The position numbers were made by a program, and so were the translations under genes. Under the pieces are notes generated by a model that was not told where the DNA came from, did no database searches, and saw only the letters and a program-made list of their open reading frames with translations. A stretch of DNA of 64,000 bases, from IMG/VR virus record IMGVR_UViG_3300025141_012665, positions 1 through 64,000 of that record; one strand, 5' to 3'. Shown here piece by piece: positions 26,401 through 34,500 of the stretch. Origin of the DNA: a virus. Within the stretch, counting starts at the first letter, position 1. Every line of letters starts with the position of its first letter.

Positions 26401-27782
26401 GCCGAACTGGACAGGAATGTGAAAGCAACATGGTTCCAAGTATCTTTTAGGGATGCAGTGGTGGTGGTTGATCCTCCAAAAGACATATCCCATACATTCG
26501 AACCAGAAGCGAGATGAACTTTAAACGGATTCTCTGAGTTGCTGCTACCAGACAAGGTTATCAACAATCGTCCATATCCAACGCTCGATGAGGCGGCCCC
26601 ATTCCAGAGATCAAAGACTGCTTCCTCTGCCGGCCGGGCTCGGTGGGCAACGCGTGATGTGGGGGAGATAAAATCTACTGAGGATGAGAAACTATATGGC
26701 TGATATACCGTGTGGGCGGGCACGGCACTGATAGGGGTATTATGCGGAGGCAGAGAGAAGTAATTGAAAATACCATGATTTCCCGCGGGACCATGAGTCG
26801 CCTGTATTAGCTGAACTACATTGCTCATGGCGCTGGGCTGCGATGCGATTATTTTGCCGTTATGGCCGTTCTCGTGATTAATTGCTGTAACAACCTTAGC
26901 AGCTATAGCATTTGCCGACGAATCGCCAGTGATATCGATGCGCACACGACGAGGATTAGTCAAAGTGGTGCCGGTCTGGGATCCGTCTTGATCATCATCA
27001 AATTGATACTGCCTTCCTGTTCCGTCAGAAGACGACATGACAAGATAGTGGCCGTCGTATTCACTGGGCGTGCTGGAGACGATCATGACCGAGCCTCTAG
27101 CTCGTCCATATTGATAATCTCCTTTTTTGATCCAAAATTCTGTTGAAACTCCTTTCGACAAATCAAATTTAAGGTTTGATTCTCGCGTACCCACTCTGCC
27201 CATGGAATCGACACCTTCGAAGCCATAAATATCAGAGTTGTAAATATTGGAATCATCAAATGTCAATGCCAAAGAGCCAGACATGCCACCGGAGGCGGTA
27301 TGTGGGCCGCCGACAACCTTAATGTATTCTAAGTCTGCGGAGGCAGGGGCACCGAACCCTCCGTGAGGACTATCACCAGCACCAGTTAAAGCAGAACCTG
27401 GGCTTGAAATAGTCCCCCACCCATCAGCAGAAAAATTAATATAACCAGTTGTGCGTGGATATTCATTTTCAAACAAATATAAGTCAAGATATGCTGACTT
27501 ATTAAAGAATTCTTGCTTCTCGCGAGCGGTACCATCATAAGGATATTGATTGTATATGCGAGAAATCGCATCCTTATAGTAGGCCTCGGCCGAACCATAA
27601 TGAACAAAGTTGTTTGGATCGCTGAAATCTACAAGAGGAATAAATCGATCTATTCTTTCTCTTTGTTCTTTTATATTTTCTGAAGACTCTAACTCAGGAG
27701 TATTGCGAACAACCTCTTCTTCGAGGCTGGTTTTTGCAATTATTCCTGTTGTCTTTTCACTGAATAAATCTTTTATGCCCAT
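17493..27782 (-). CDS. Giant virion protein with LamG-like lectin fold and C-terminal glycine zipper (3429 aa)
   Basis: At 3429 residues this is the largest protein in the window. A laminin-G/concanavalin-like jelly roll is visible at about residues 170-570: FDDSNIY..., STEFWIKKGDY, then WNHVAFTFLSSS, TNFYLNGTL, and FSGSLDEFRYWKSKRTERDI. It is interrupted by an inserted segment (about 240-340). LamG folds bind glycans, so host-surface recognition is likely. A long, Tyr/Ser/Asn-rich body of unknown fold follows. Near the C-terminus (about 3329-3365) a Gly/Ala hydrophobic segment (SSILIIIGGTVAAIMTGG...) could insert in a membrane. The gene lies just after the gp6-like and 520-aa genes, where T4 has gp7-gp12, so it may combine baseplate and fibre functions. 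A stop-free frame of 10.3 kb argues against sequencing error. Confidence 0.85.
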   Translation of the reverse strand: MGIKDLFSEKTTGIIAKTSLEEEVVRNTPELESSENIKEQRERIDRFIPLVDFSDPNNFVHYGSAEAYYKDAISRIYNQYPYDGTAREKQEFFNKSAYLDLYLFENEYPRTTGYINFSADGWGTISSPGSALTGAGDSPHGGFGAPASADLEYIKVVGGPHTASGGMSGSLALTFDDSNIYNSDIYGFEGVDSMGRVGTRESNLKFDLSKGVSTEFWIKKGDYQYGRARGSVMIVSSTPSEYDGHYLVMSSSDGTGRQYQFDDDQDGSQTGTTLTNPRRVRIDITGDSSANAIAAKVVTAINHENGHNGKIIASQPSAMSNVVQLIQATHGPAGNHGIFNYFSLPPHNTPISAVPAHTVYQPYSFSSSVDFISPTSRVAHRARPAEEAVFDLWNGAASSSVGYGRLLITLSGSSNSENPFKVHLASGSNVWDMSFGGSTTTTASLKDTWNHVAFTFLSSSADNQLQTNFYLNGTLQDSQTTTTVPFGQVTGSLIAYIGALQTAPSGNSYFDGTSAALNMTGYGKFSGSLDEFRYWKSKRTERDIQRNWWTQVRGGTNKDIANAELGVYYKFNEGITGTSSVDRSVLDYSGRISNGDWVGYPSSNARNTGSAIISASAAPSEFEDPIIYSHHDEVQSLYNTLAATGSVYDNQNNASIKDSIPSWIQEDEELNGAGHLDKITQIMGSYFDTLHLQVESLSEFAEASYPTASHMKTVPFSDHLLSSQGLYAPEIFVEASILEHFANRKDDKEYSVDINDVKNQIYQNIYNNLIFIYKSKGTEKAFRNLIHCYGLGDEVIKFNAYGNNTTFKLDDTYYNSTIRKNYIDFNSLDRFGGTVYQNSSSNTETTDVTYVSGTNANFANTAEVEVIFPRKLEFSDTGHFYTPFLSASIFGYHTASADPSKFNWPANTILDQNFEIYAVRTHEESKDVYFQITSSALPGFSLTSSVYSNVYDNQKWNFAVRFKDAKWPYSTGITGSGTPNDVKMEFIGYNTEYGVVKNQFSLTASGLNDKFLTGHRRYYAGASRTNFTGAIATNTDVKISSVRHWATYLNDAVIKAHSLDPENFGVLHPARNTIFAADSTDYKVDNNELLESETLALHWDFSQITGSDALGQFEVDDACSGSVSLRSRYPSDGNLSHIIANMYAGRGYFPSTTSSAKVVDKNYVASSKQRLPEVVNSDDAVNVLSQDDDLFPSDPAVSQTFFAFEKSMYGIISQEMLNIFGTIVEFNNLIGEVTSKYRSGYKDLDRLRALFFEKIENNPDLDKFIDYYKWIDNSLSVMIQQLVPASANVADEIRTVVESHIFERSSYRHQYPMVNDLNTAATAIEGVEGGVKGIGELAYDWKHGHAPVSDAQGTNALWWRERAGRDNARFGTSTSINSARGSINDIILSFNSSSYSKEHFGGQGTDRYQGSSYSLRQLSSPFKLTADIKSSPDRLIHGGYNFPRSQKPDLVANIIRPGSPTSLKVSKGSFKDIAAAETGKPIVETKRRFEQTTTDNSSISGEFEGDGKAEVFSPVVLYSSSATTGYISNTSNVEFAGYHTDVYGPSYETPMQGPFTGEHVGGKQHRHISPTINPALTSSDNRPEAWEVHNGNTFTTRSSMHYPPAYASYHRDGLAKRPVNIKNVQYSTASAILGNYSNTYEIVQTSDRSINKSDFVRNEGYSSASAGTEVFSDLVDYTKPTRRKTPHVIVERFSAPGDPATMGDAAGGSGLDFSSAQYSPYNNLNYRNLVIRQPLQSQLVERSEQFGIRSGSFISEAEYYTLNTTASYHKVNANKLQRIVYTNDQFGGNAAACGTGSMYDNYYVQHMIPRSDRQYTWINASVLSSDPESLGYFPKDGLASSSAGLVAAVSFVSSSAMGAENLLGSAVGTVPVPYARATNPAEFTPVDFVGLNTSIVEPISGSDFTLGYALPASSYNYYNWADMGAYALATSNPESFLQRIGYWTATNKTFRDDAYALNSILSHRNGPYGHPTWKQIRVGEGALARFYRRNNIYTHTPLGGVEKTVSTPNGLMTVRDKYASSLFISQSVVTSRCKPITQQLLVKSGVRRTIEVSADYIKAVVVRSTYANGITYFDDNNFNQKTGIKARRGFSSYDEIKKMYLYGALDSTTSPVVGVRRVHYSEVVYPSIANSYTNKVRGRTGYQNNFWRDSRTDRTTLAATKKDRNSMGYVLAQSAWALDADETFAEQTQTTYPVTGGLVGHAATGYKPGELQNRNVQFHSGSRQGGGRKFLRGGPLYSRYHIMPTTASVIPRWGMVGVQNHLRTPGISDYNFGLHKGSMFRGQAKWEAGTKAGRAYGTASAFTASARAPFADTYDEWFSEIRSKGQAMSIIPEFRISEHMSFYKNNDYDFTVTNPIALQIPGAPTGSNIPQNESEDKFYKVFTNSDFLKHFDIIKDDHKDFVEPWSITIKCKAIKKFIAYDGFYPAERTLQMASQFSKSYGSHIKYTGANRAQAAALRSFVTPLFAPGILYNTIKSGIAVDYPIMTGSFAKRPIFDLNSAYTDPATATGEYQQQLYSASFAIASNSRPVAATYDHGHGWDKRIPFEALLEPERYMSYVNIADDEPSPYCWVDATSSWAGRGNNLYKYMMHNFLAETTSFFMKGGTTTSLKSKPESEWLSITPGRPYGMRIKIRRSMNSVKPPTGPWGEFPLPQNAALFSAYEPEVVEIGDYEATQMRAMGAGSNNATPRENFTMYSRPSAFGPPLAGVMPTNNAGMYRASGSIFEFGSDNGIYGSHTPPYYDGESWIDIVHYSKGLVAVSSSHPTRPHTWAMVSGSDVEYPAYQPTMTEIFSLANAAVFNSGDGGTPGDGTFVRYWRYDQEELGRNLGSAIPSSYHRYNAAGIGPAGGSYINNWAMQGDASLNIFKQDGTRWSIESKFETPMLNFNHVTSSDGTFTPRDSLDASSTIPRGMWHQFGRLPKADEGVFLEVTDIPDGWLANHPSATLIHDPAGIISANNRTPRIHDNLTSANISTISYYNQYNLPQASFSAFGSDYSVQSMGSLIDVCGFGTAPKKFGKLRGSKKIWEAIVAIPFIIKKGRRKFFTLPPDDSGVMPGPSIADQMIKMQKYVIPPKFDFTRNDTAKKIAMYIFEFEHKLDKDDLSHIWQNLPPKLGVKAESARATVSHELFTNELMGNWKSVANLQATTTERSGIKSEVRWMVFKAKQRAKTDYFGTMGNAQHSAYADIPEYSYNWPYDFCSIVEMASLEPEIEFGVEEMKLKDAVQAKLNAEAEAWFGATLGTVGGTSAGAAQFQSILSTGPAGITNNISAFTSNLVTDEDKKAQRSAEWANFMASSNKSLTGVWDDYANDLAIDEGVDEFNWGSFTSLLSSILIIIGGTVAAIMTGGAAGVLIMGLAAVSSALSAAGSGYLYARYPEAIAEKVEPILWRQQGNWINNAVIPTARDREHGTHFLKTTSTGTSHSITGGGNL

Positions 27783-27784
27783 CT

Positions 27785-29347
27785 TTAACTCTGCCTCGAT
27801 TCGACCCTAAACTTAAATGTTTCTGGTTGTTCGACCCAAGATCCGACAGAGTTGTTATAATAAGCAAATTTTATTCCGTACATATAACCAGGCTCTAGCA
27901 TGTTCATGCCTAAGTCAAAGTAACTTCCAGATACATCAAAAGACATTTGAGTATGTCGGAGGCTTCCCGTCCCATATGGAATAATTTTCAAATCATCTGC
28001 GACTCTGTGAATTTCATACGAACCACTCTCAACTATATTGGTTTCTGCTTGCGCGACTGCCTTAGTATAAATAGTTGGGCTCCAATCTTTTTGGCGAGTG
28101 TAAACTCTGAAGCGCGCTGTTTCGTCATCGCGGTATACGGTTTTCAAATTTGTAATACTGGAAACATATTCTGTTGATGGCGCCATTGATGAGACGCTGA
28201 TACTTTTTGGCTTTATCGAGCCAGTATGGTAACGAGTTGCGGCCGTTGTCGAGTCAGAAACTGTATCGGCAGATTTAAACCATACATCATAGAGCGTACT
28301 AAGAGGAGTCGATGCAGCGGTGAGAGCAAGGCTGGCCGTATAGATGCCCGTTGAAACATAGCCTCCCGTAACAACTGTATTCGCCGCTGTACGGACGCTA
28401 GATCCATCAGAAACCAAAATAAGTGCTGATCCGCTTGGCGCGGAATCGCCGGCATTACCAGAAAAGAAGCTTACACAGATATTGCCCGTACCGACAGCGG
28501 GAATATTTCTCAATTGTCCTCGAAAATAATTATACAGATAAAGCGTGTTCATGTTATCCTCTGCCGTAGCAAGAGAACTACTATAATAGAAATTTCCTCT
28601 ATCGTCTTTTTTCGAAGAATCCCATCGAGCCTCAATACATGGTCGCTTAAAGAAAAACTCGGTACCTCTCCCAAAGAACTTCTTAGTGTAATAGGATCGT
28701 TTAGCTGACTCATAAGTGTTTGATATAAATACGCCCACACCCTCGTCATTTTTAGATCCTAAATTTACGGCTGCTTTTGAATTAGCAGACGAGCTTACCC
28801 ACTGCTCAACAAGGGTAGTGATATCAAGTTCAATATCCTCAACGCCGACAGGGAAAGATGCGGTGAAGGAAGAAGTTGTATCAACATAATAATCTCCACC
28901 CTCTTTTGTCCAGGTTGTAATGCCAGCAGACGATGTTAGACGATTAATCCAGTTTGAGCTTCCCTTATCTTTGTATGCGTCCATATCTAGTCCAGAGCCT
29001 TCTTTCCAGTGACCATTAACAGCAGAAACATCCATTGTAAAATCCTTTGGAAGGGTTTGGCTATGAGGAGTATTAAACATTCTCAGATAGAAACTAACGC
29101 TACCGCTGACTGGAATTTTCCCGTCTGTTCTATCTTGTTTTATAGAGTTCGCTGATGCAGTAACATCAAACTTAAGCAATGCGCGGGATTTTTCAGCAGA
29201 AGATGAGTTTGCCTGTCCATATATTGAAAACACTTCCAGAATATCAGAGGCGCCCATATTAGAACCCGTCGCCCTTGTGGATAAATTCTCCTCAAAGGCG
29301 TTAGTTATTGTATTATCAGATTTTGCAAAATATCTTTTAATGGCCAT
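27785..29347 (-). CDS. Virion protein with DNRLRE-like beta domain (520 aa)
   Basis: The N-terminal 200 residues carry a pattern seen in DNRLRE-type beta-sandwich domains of surface proteins: 'SRALLKFDVTAS', 'VSFYLRMFNTP', 'VSAVNGHWKEGSG', and 'VEDIELDITTLVEQWV'. The rest is Ser/Thr-rich beta structure with a 'SYFDLGMNMLEPGYMYGIKFAYY' segment near the end. No membrane segment is seen. Its ATG overlaps the gp6-like stop codon (TAATG) and it is followed by the giant LamG protein after two bases. It probably docks onto the baseplate wedge or links fibre to wedge. The domain assignment is by eye; the structural role is inferred from the neighbours. Confidence 0.65.
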   Translation of the reverse strand: MAIKRYFAKSDNTITNAFEENLSTRATGSNMGASDILEVFSIYGQANSSSAEKSRALLKFDVTASANSIKQDRTDGKIPVSGSVSFYLRMFNTPHSQTLPKDFTMDVSAVNGHWKEGSGLDMDAYKDKGSSNWINRLTSSAGITTWTKEGGDYYVDTTSSFTASFPVGVEDIELDITTLVEQWVSSSANSKAAVNLGSKNDEGVGVFISNTYESAKRSYYTKKFFGRGTEFFFKRPCIEARWDSSKKDDRGNFYYSSSLATAEDNMNTLYLYNYFRGQLRNIPAVGTGNICVSFFSGNAGDSAPSGSALILVSDGSSVRTAANTVVTGGYVSTGIYTASLALTAASTPLSTLYDVWFKSADTVSDSTTAATRYHTGSIKPKSISVSSMAPSTEYVSSITNLKTVYRDDETARFRVYTRQKDWSPTIYTKAVAQAETNIVESGSYEIHRVADDLKIIPYGTGSLRHTQMSFDVSGSYFDLGMNMLEPGYMYGIKFAYYNNSVGSWVEQPETFKFRVESRQS

Positions 29348-31143
29348 TATTTAACAGTTCCCTGTATATCTACTTTAGGATATTTTATTTCGAAAGCAAC
29401 ATTATCTGGACAAGAAAGATATCTGCCGTCCGTTGACATAAAATTATCAATACTTAAGCCTGTTTGGGCGTATTTGCCCCCACTCTTATTGACTATCTTC
29501 GCGCTTAGAGCGTCAGCAACTCCCGGTACCCTATTCAATATTTTATAAACTTCTGTTAGATAAAATCGTTCACCAAGGTACATCTCCCTTGCTAAGTCCG
29601 TTCTAAGCCTTTCTGTGCATGCAGACAAAACATCATATTTGTTGACGGAGACATCAGACAGCACTGTAAACTCTATCCCTATATTAACAACCTTAGCATC
29701 TAAAATATCTATCGTATCGTTAACCATCCTATATCTATTTAGCCATTCTTTTAAGTTTTGTTTGAGGGCGGAATTCGCAGTTGCCAATCGGCCGGTGGTG
29801 TTCTCTGCGAGAACATACATATTTAAATTCCTCTTCAAGGAATCTTGATCTCTTACCACACGGCATCGCTTTAAGGCGCCGAGTGAGGCCGGCATCGCAT
29901 AGGCCAACGCCTCGTAGTCAGAAGCCGTAACTGCCCTGTTTTGAGTTGGGAAGAAATTCAATGTTTCTCTCCTGATATCTTCCAAAGTTGGAGTAGAAAC
30001 AGAGCCGTTAATCGGCTCCTCATTAGAGCATTCCAGAGAACCAATAACATCTCTGGCGGTTGGGGTATTTTGTAAAGAAGGATCGTTGAATTCAACAATG
30101 GCGTTCGACACTAAATTTACGGCGCTAACGGCCGCATTTGAATCAATGCCGGCATTTCTACGATAAAAAACTCTTAGCGTGGTGTTGGCCGGCCCAACTC
30201 CGAGCTTGTCTGTGCCCATCAGGTCAGATGGGTCAAACGCTGAGTCTGTTACATAACTCTTAGCATGGCGCTTTAATATCACTGTTGATGGTTCGGCTAC
30301 AGTGGGAGAAGAGATTTCTGAATCTGATCCTTGGCCAAATTGCAGCCATGTTGCGCCTCCGCCGCGTTCAACCGTAAACCTTCTTGGTACAGAAAATGGT
30401 CTGAGCAAAGAAGGGGCGTTGTCTCTGGTGTTCGCATCCCTGTTCGGCACAGACTTATACACTACATCGTGTGTTAAGTATTCTACTTCAAAATACTCAT
30501 TGCCGTCAGCATCTAGTACCTGTAATATCTCTGCTACATGGGAGACATTAATAGGAACTTTTCTGAACTTTTCAAAGTTTCCTATGGTAATATCTTCTAT
30601 ACCAAAAATCCCAGAAACAACAGGCCCCTTTGCTTTGACTGCGTATTGGGTGGGAAGACCAGTAGTAGGATCGGTTCGGGAAGCTACAACATAGTTTCCG
30701 GGATTATCAAATCTAACATCTTCTGTGAGAATGTAGGTTGAGGCGCCGGCGCCTGAAACTGTTGAATTCTTTTTAAGAATGGGAAAATATCGGCTGTCGG
30801 GGCCTAGGCCAGAGGTGTTTGCGGGTATTAGCGCATAAAATGTGACCTCGCCAACAGTTGTGGCGGCGCCTTGATATTTATATCCATGCTCCTTTGCGAT
30901 TCGAATTATGTTGTCTCGTTCGGTTGCGCTATCAAGAAATGACTCATTGGCTTGATAGTCTACATAGAAAGATAACATGTCCCCAACATAAGCAACAGTG
31001 TCCAGCATCAAAGAACCGAAAGAAGCTTCGCTAAAATCCTTAAATGTATCTGGGTAATATCTTTTTGCGTAGTCTACGAGATCGTTTCTTATGGTCTCGA
31101 AATCTCTACTCGTGTATTTAACTGGTACCTTTCTTCTGGCCAT
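29347..31143 (-). CDS. gp6: Baseplate wedge protein, gp6/J-like
   Basis: This 598-residue protein corresponds to T4 gp6, the wedge component that forms the inner ring of the contractile-tail baseplate. The N-terminus is diagnostic in style: 'YTSRDFETIRNDLVDYAKRY' and 'SLMLDTVAYVGDMLSFYVDY' followed by 'ERDNIIRIAKEHGYK'. A central 'LNFFPTQNRAVTASDYEALA' segment is typical of the baseplate J family, and the C-terminal part has the expected alpha/beta 'LRTDLAREMYLGERFYLTEV' region. It follows the gp25-like gene as in T4 (25 then 6). GGAGAG precedes the ATG. The combination of order and motifs makes the assignment firm. Confidence 0.9.
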   Translation of the reverse strand: MARRKVPVKYTSRDFETIRNDLVDYAKRYYPDTFKDFSEASFGSLMLDTVAYVGDMLSFYVDYQANESFLDSATERDNIIRIAKEHGYKYQGAATTVGEVTFYALIPANTSGLGPDSRYFPILKKNSTVSGAGASTYILTEDVRFDNPGNYVVASRTDPTTGLPTQYAVKAKGPVVSGIFGIEDITIGNFEKFRKVPINVSHVAEILQVLDADGNEYFEVEYLTHDVVYKSVPNRDANTRDNAPSLLRPFSVPRRFTVERGGGATWLQFGQGSDSEISSPTVAEPSTVILKRHAKSYVTDSAFDPSDLMGTDKLGVGPANTTLRVFYRRNAGIDSNAAVSAVNLVSNAIVEFNDPSLQNTPTARDVIGSLECSNEEPINGSVSTPTLEDIRRETLNFFPTQNRAVTASDYEALAYAMPASLGALKRCRVVRDQDSLKRNLNMYVLAENTTGRLATANSALKQNLKEWLNRYRMVNDTIDILDAKVVNIGIEFTVLSDVSVNKYDVLSACTERLRTDLAREMYLGERFYLTEVYKILNRVPGVADALSAKIVNKSGGKYAQTGLSIDNFMSTDGRYLSCPDNVAFEIKYPKVDIQGTVK

Positions 31144-31162
31144 ATGATCTCTCCATCTTTAG

Positions 31163-31170
31163 TAAATAGT
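31163..31170 (-). promoter_or_regulatory. ACTATTTA motif upstream of the gp6-like gene
   Basis: The coding strand reads ATACTATTTACTAAAG, ending 19 nt before the ATG at 31143, with GGAGAG in between. It lies in the 46-bp gap between the gp25-like and gp6-like genes. Confidence 0.38.
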
Positions 31171-31189
31171 ATTTGACATTTATTATTTC

Positions 31190-31567
31190 TTATACAGAAA
31201 TGGGAAATATAAATTCATCCACAACCTTTATCGATGGTATGGAATACTTGATTCTCAAATTGATCATGTTGTCGTCTCCGAATTCTAATACCTGCAAATC
31301 TTGAAGAGATATATATGGAAGATATTTGCTCACCTGTGTTCGCACGGAAGACAATATCAAGACATTAGTTGAGGGGTTAAGAGGTTCGAACAAGTATGAT
31401 CGAATCCCAACCCCGAAACTTGGCGCCATGACCCTTTCTCCTGGCGAAGTTAAAATGATCATCTTTAAGTTCTGGCGCGCAACATCTGATAATTTATCAT
31501 GTAATGCATAAGCACCATCTCTCGTGCTGATCGCCAACGGCAATACTATAGATAATCCTCCTGCCAT
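31190..31567 (-). CDS. gp25: Baseplate wedge protein, gp25/gpW-like
   Basis: This 125-residue protein matches the gp25-like family, which joins the wedge to the first sheath ring and nucleates sheath assembly. Visible family features include 'LKMIILTSPGERVMAPSFGVGI' followed by 'RSYLFEPLNP' and the C-terminal 'INLRIKYSIPS' strand; the ExR signature (E43-x-R45 in PGERVM) is present. The length agrees with T4 gp25 (132 aa). A ribosome site AGGAGAC precedes the ATG. The genes around it (gp6-like downstream, hub proteins upstream) agree with the assignment. Confidence 0.9.
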   Translation of the reverse strand: MAGGLSIVLPLAISTRDGAYALHDKLSDVARQNLKMIILTSPGERVMAPSFGVGIRSYLFEPLNPSTNVLILSSVRTQVSKYLPYISLQDLQVLEFGDDNMINLRIKYSIPSIKVVDEFIFPISV

Positions 31568-31579
31568 TTTCTTGTCTCC

Positions 31580-34500
31580 TTATTTACAGTTGTCGCCGTC
31601 CATGTTAAACGGACTATTTTTGATTCTCTTTCCTCTTTGCCACCAACGCAAGCCGTCTTCGAAATTAAGTTTTGGTTTAAGCAATTCAGCAAACGACAGG
31701 GCTGCGGCCTTGGATGAGGTCTCAGAACTATATTCCGCTTGGGTTGTCTCGTACAGAGCATTAAGTGCGTTCTTGGCCGCCTCTCTTGAGTTGCTGAAAA
31801 CCTGTTCATCAGCCCTCTCCCAGCCACTAAAGCTGCTCCAAAAGTTGCCTCCTCTATTTTCCCACATATCGCCGCCCTGATCAGGCCAGCCTTCATTACC
31901 TAGCGAATCGTAAAAACCTTGCATACAATAAATAGTTAACAAAGACAAAAATCTATGGAACGGAAAAACATACCTAAACAACGATTTATACTCTGCGCTC
32001 TTTATCAATTCCGGAATTAGACAATATACATCATATGATTCTGGATCGAAAGAGGAAAATTCCTGATCTGGTATTTCTAATTCTGCGGACGCGATGGGGA
32101 TCAAGAACCTAGATCCTTCAGGACTAGCTAATTCATATGCCTTTTCTCTCATCCTCGCCTCTTTATCTATCGTTGAAATTATTGGCCGGAATGTATTGCT
32201 CTCATCTGCTTCTGGTAAATAACACAAACGCAACCCAAATCTCCAAGCCGGCATGGGGAGGTCGTGTTCGTGATCGTCGGACTCTTTTACTTTCCAATTT
32301 ATTATCCTATGTACATGACAATCAAGGCCGTCTTTATCCTCACATACCCTAAAAGCAAATCCATTTCCTTTCTCGTCTACCTCATATTCGTGGGTGTGCC
32401 CGCTATCGAGTGTCGTCTCCCCAGTTATAGGAGTTTTTCCAAAAAATTCAGATATCTTCCCGGTGACTCCCTGAGATTTTATTCTCTGAACATATGTCTT
32501 CCAGTCTGACATGTTAACTATATCATAAAGATTTTCTGACCTATTAGCTACTTCGGCGGGGACAGACTCCTGATCAATTATTCGAACATATTTCTCCAAG
32601 ACGAATGGCCACTCACTCATACCACCATAAGCAGTTTCAAAACTAGAGGCCAAGTCTGTTAATCCTGATGATTGTAACTCTGAAATTGCTTCGGAAACAG
32701 AAGTGTGTTGGCCGGATGGTATATTATATTTATTAGCTTTTGTCGGATCAGATGTTACATCAAGTGGCCCATCTCCATTCACGGCGCCGCGGATCCAGGC
32801 AGGGCTCAACAAGAAAAGATGATCTATATTCTTTATAGGTGGATACAGTTTCGAATTGAACATGTTGCCAACAATAGGTATTTCCTCTCTAACCATTCTT
32901 TTTACAAATACCAACGCGGAGTCTATTGTCTCATCTATCATTAGCTCAAAGGCATACTCCTTCGCCTTCTCTGCTGCTCCTTTAGAGAAATCTGACGATC
33001 CTGCGCCTATTCCGCCAAATTTTGCGGTAGCCGTGTTATCGAACATGTTCGCCATAAAAGATTGATGTTTTATTGCCGAGAAAGAAAGAGCCGCTAGATC
33101 ACCATCATTTTTCTCATAAAATTCGGCAATTTTTGTTTTTATTGTGTTATATGCTCTTTTCTCTTCGGAATTAAAATCCTTTTCAGGATCTAAAATTTTA
33201 GAATCAACCTTTTTAGATACAACATTAAATGCCTGCTCAATGAATCTGTAGTAATAATCATCATCATTTGTCTTATCGTTCCACCATAACCATTTAGAAA
33301 CCCCATCGGGCTCTAATCCCCTCTTTATTCTCTCAACAATAAACTCAACAATTCCAGACTCAATATTGTCTTTGTTAAACTCAAATTGAGAAATTATAGG
33401 AACTGCTCTCATAAATGCTTCTGTGATATAAACTCTAGTGGCTGCGCGTAGAACGCTATCAATATTTGCTATTGTAGAATTTTCAAATATTTTATCATAT
33501 GGCGCCTCTTGCGTACACAACGGATCCTGTGAAAATCTCTCGTCTTGTTCCAGTTTCGATGTTAGCTGAGAAGCTTTTTGCTCAAGGTCGCCGAGAGTAA
33601 AGAGAGGGCCACGCGCAGGGTCACACCCATCTGGACTAGGGACAAATGCTTCTGCAATCTCTTTCCAGCCGGTATATTTAGGAGGTGCGACATAAAAAGG
33701 AGGAGGTACCAGATCCGGGAAGAGCCTTCCTAGTGGGCCGCCGTATGTTTCATTGTCAAGGAATATAATTTCTGGCCCGTCTTGATTGTATCCATATGAA
33801 AAACCTGTTGCAATGTTAGCCATAACAGGATCACTAGGGACATCATCAGATACAATATTTGAAACATCCGGCTCTAAAAAGCCGGCTTCATCTGCGTCAG
33901 AATCGTCAATATCTATATTGGGGTTTGCAAATGAGCGCCCTGTTGATATCCTATTTGCGAGTCTCCTAAAAAATCCAGAAGTGATATCATCAAACTTTTT
34001 GCCGGATCCGGAAGTAGAAAAATATGCCCTGACGGAATCAGCAGCCAGAGCGGCAGATGTCTCGCTCTTATTACTGGAAGCGTCGATTATTGATTTAGAA
34101 ATCATACGATAGAAAACTTCAGCTTGCCACGAATCATTAACATGATTGCTCATTGGAAGTTCATTGATGTATCGTCTTGTGTCTTTGTCTAAGTTCGCCT
34201 CCACTTTAAAGCTGTAGTCCGTCCAAGAATAAGCTTTTCCTGTAATGATTGGTTCTGAGAATTGTCCTTCTGCATATTCATCTTCTTCTGGCGGGCTGGC
34301 CGTTGTGACCTTAATCCGAATAGTGTAGTCATTTCTTTTGCCGATAAACCCATCTTTGTCGGGGAGATTGTAATCATAAGCAAGATTAAAACTAAATGTA
34401 GGTTCGCCCTCATCGTTGGTGTCGTGCGACGAATAGCTCAAAGATAAATCCGGAGTCATAATGTCGGGCACATCTATTAGCTTCCAGTCGTCGGCAGGGT

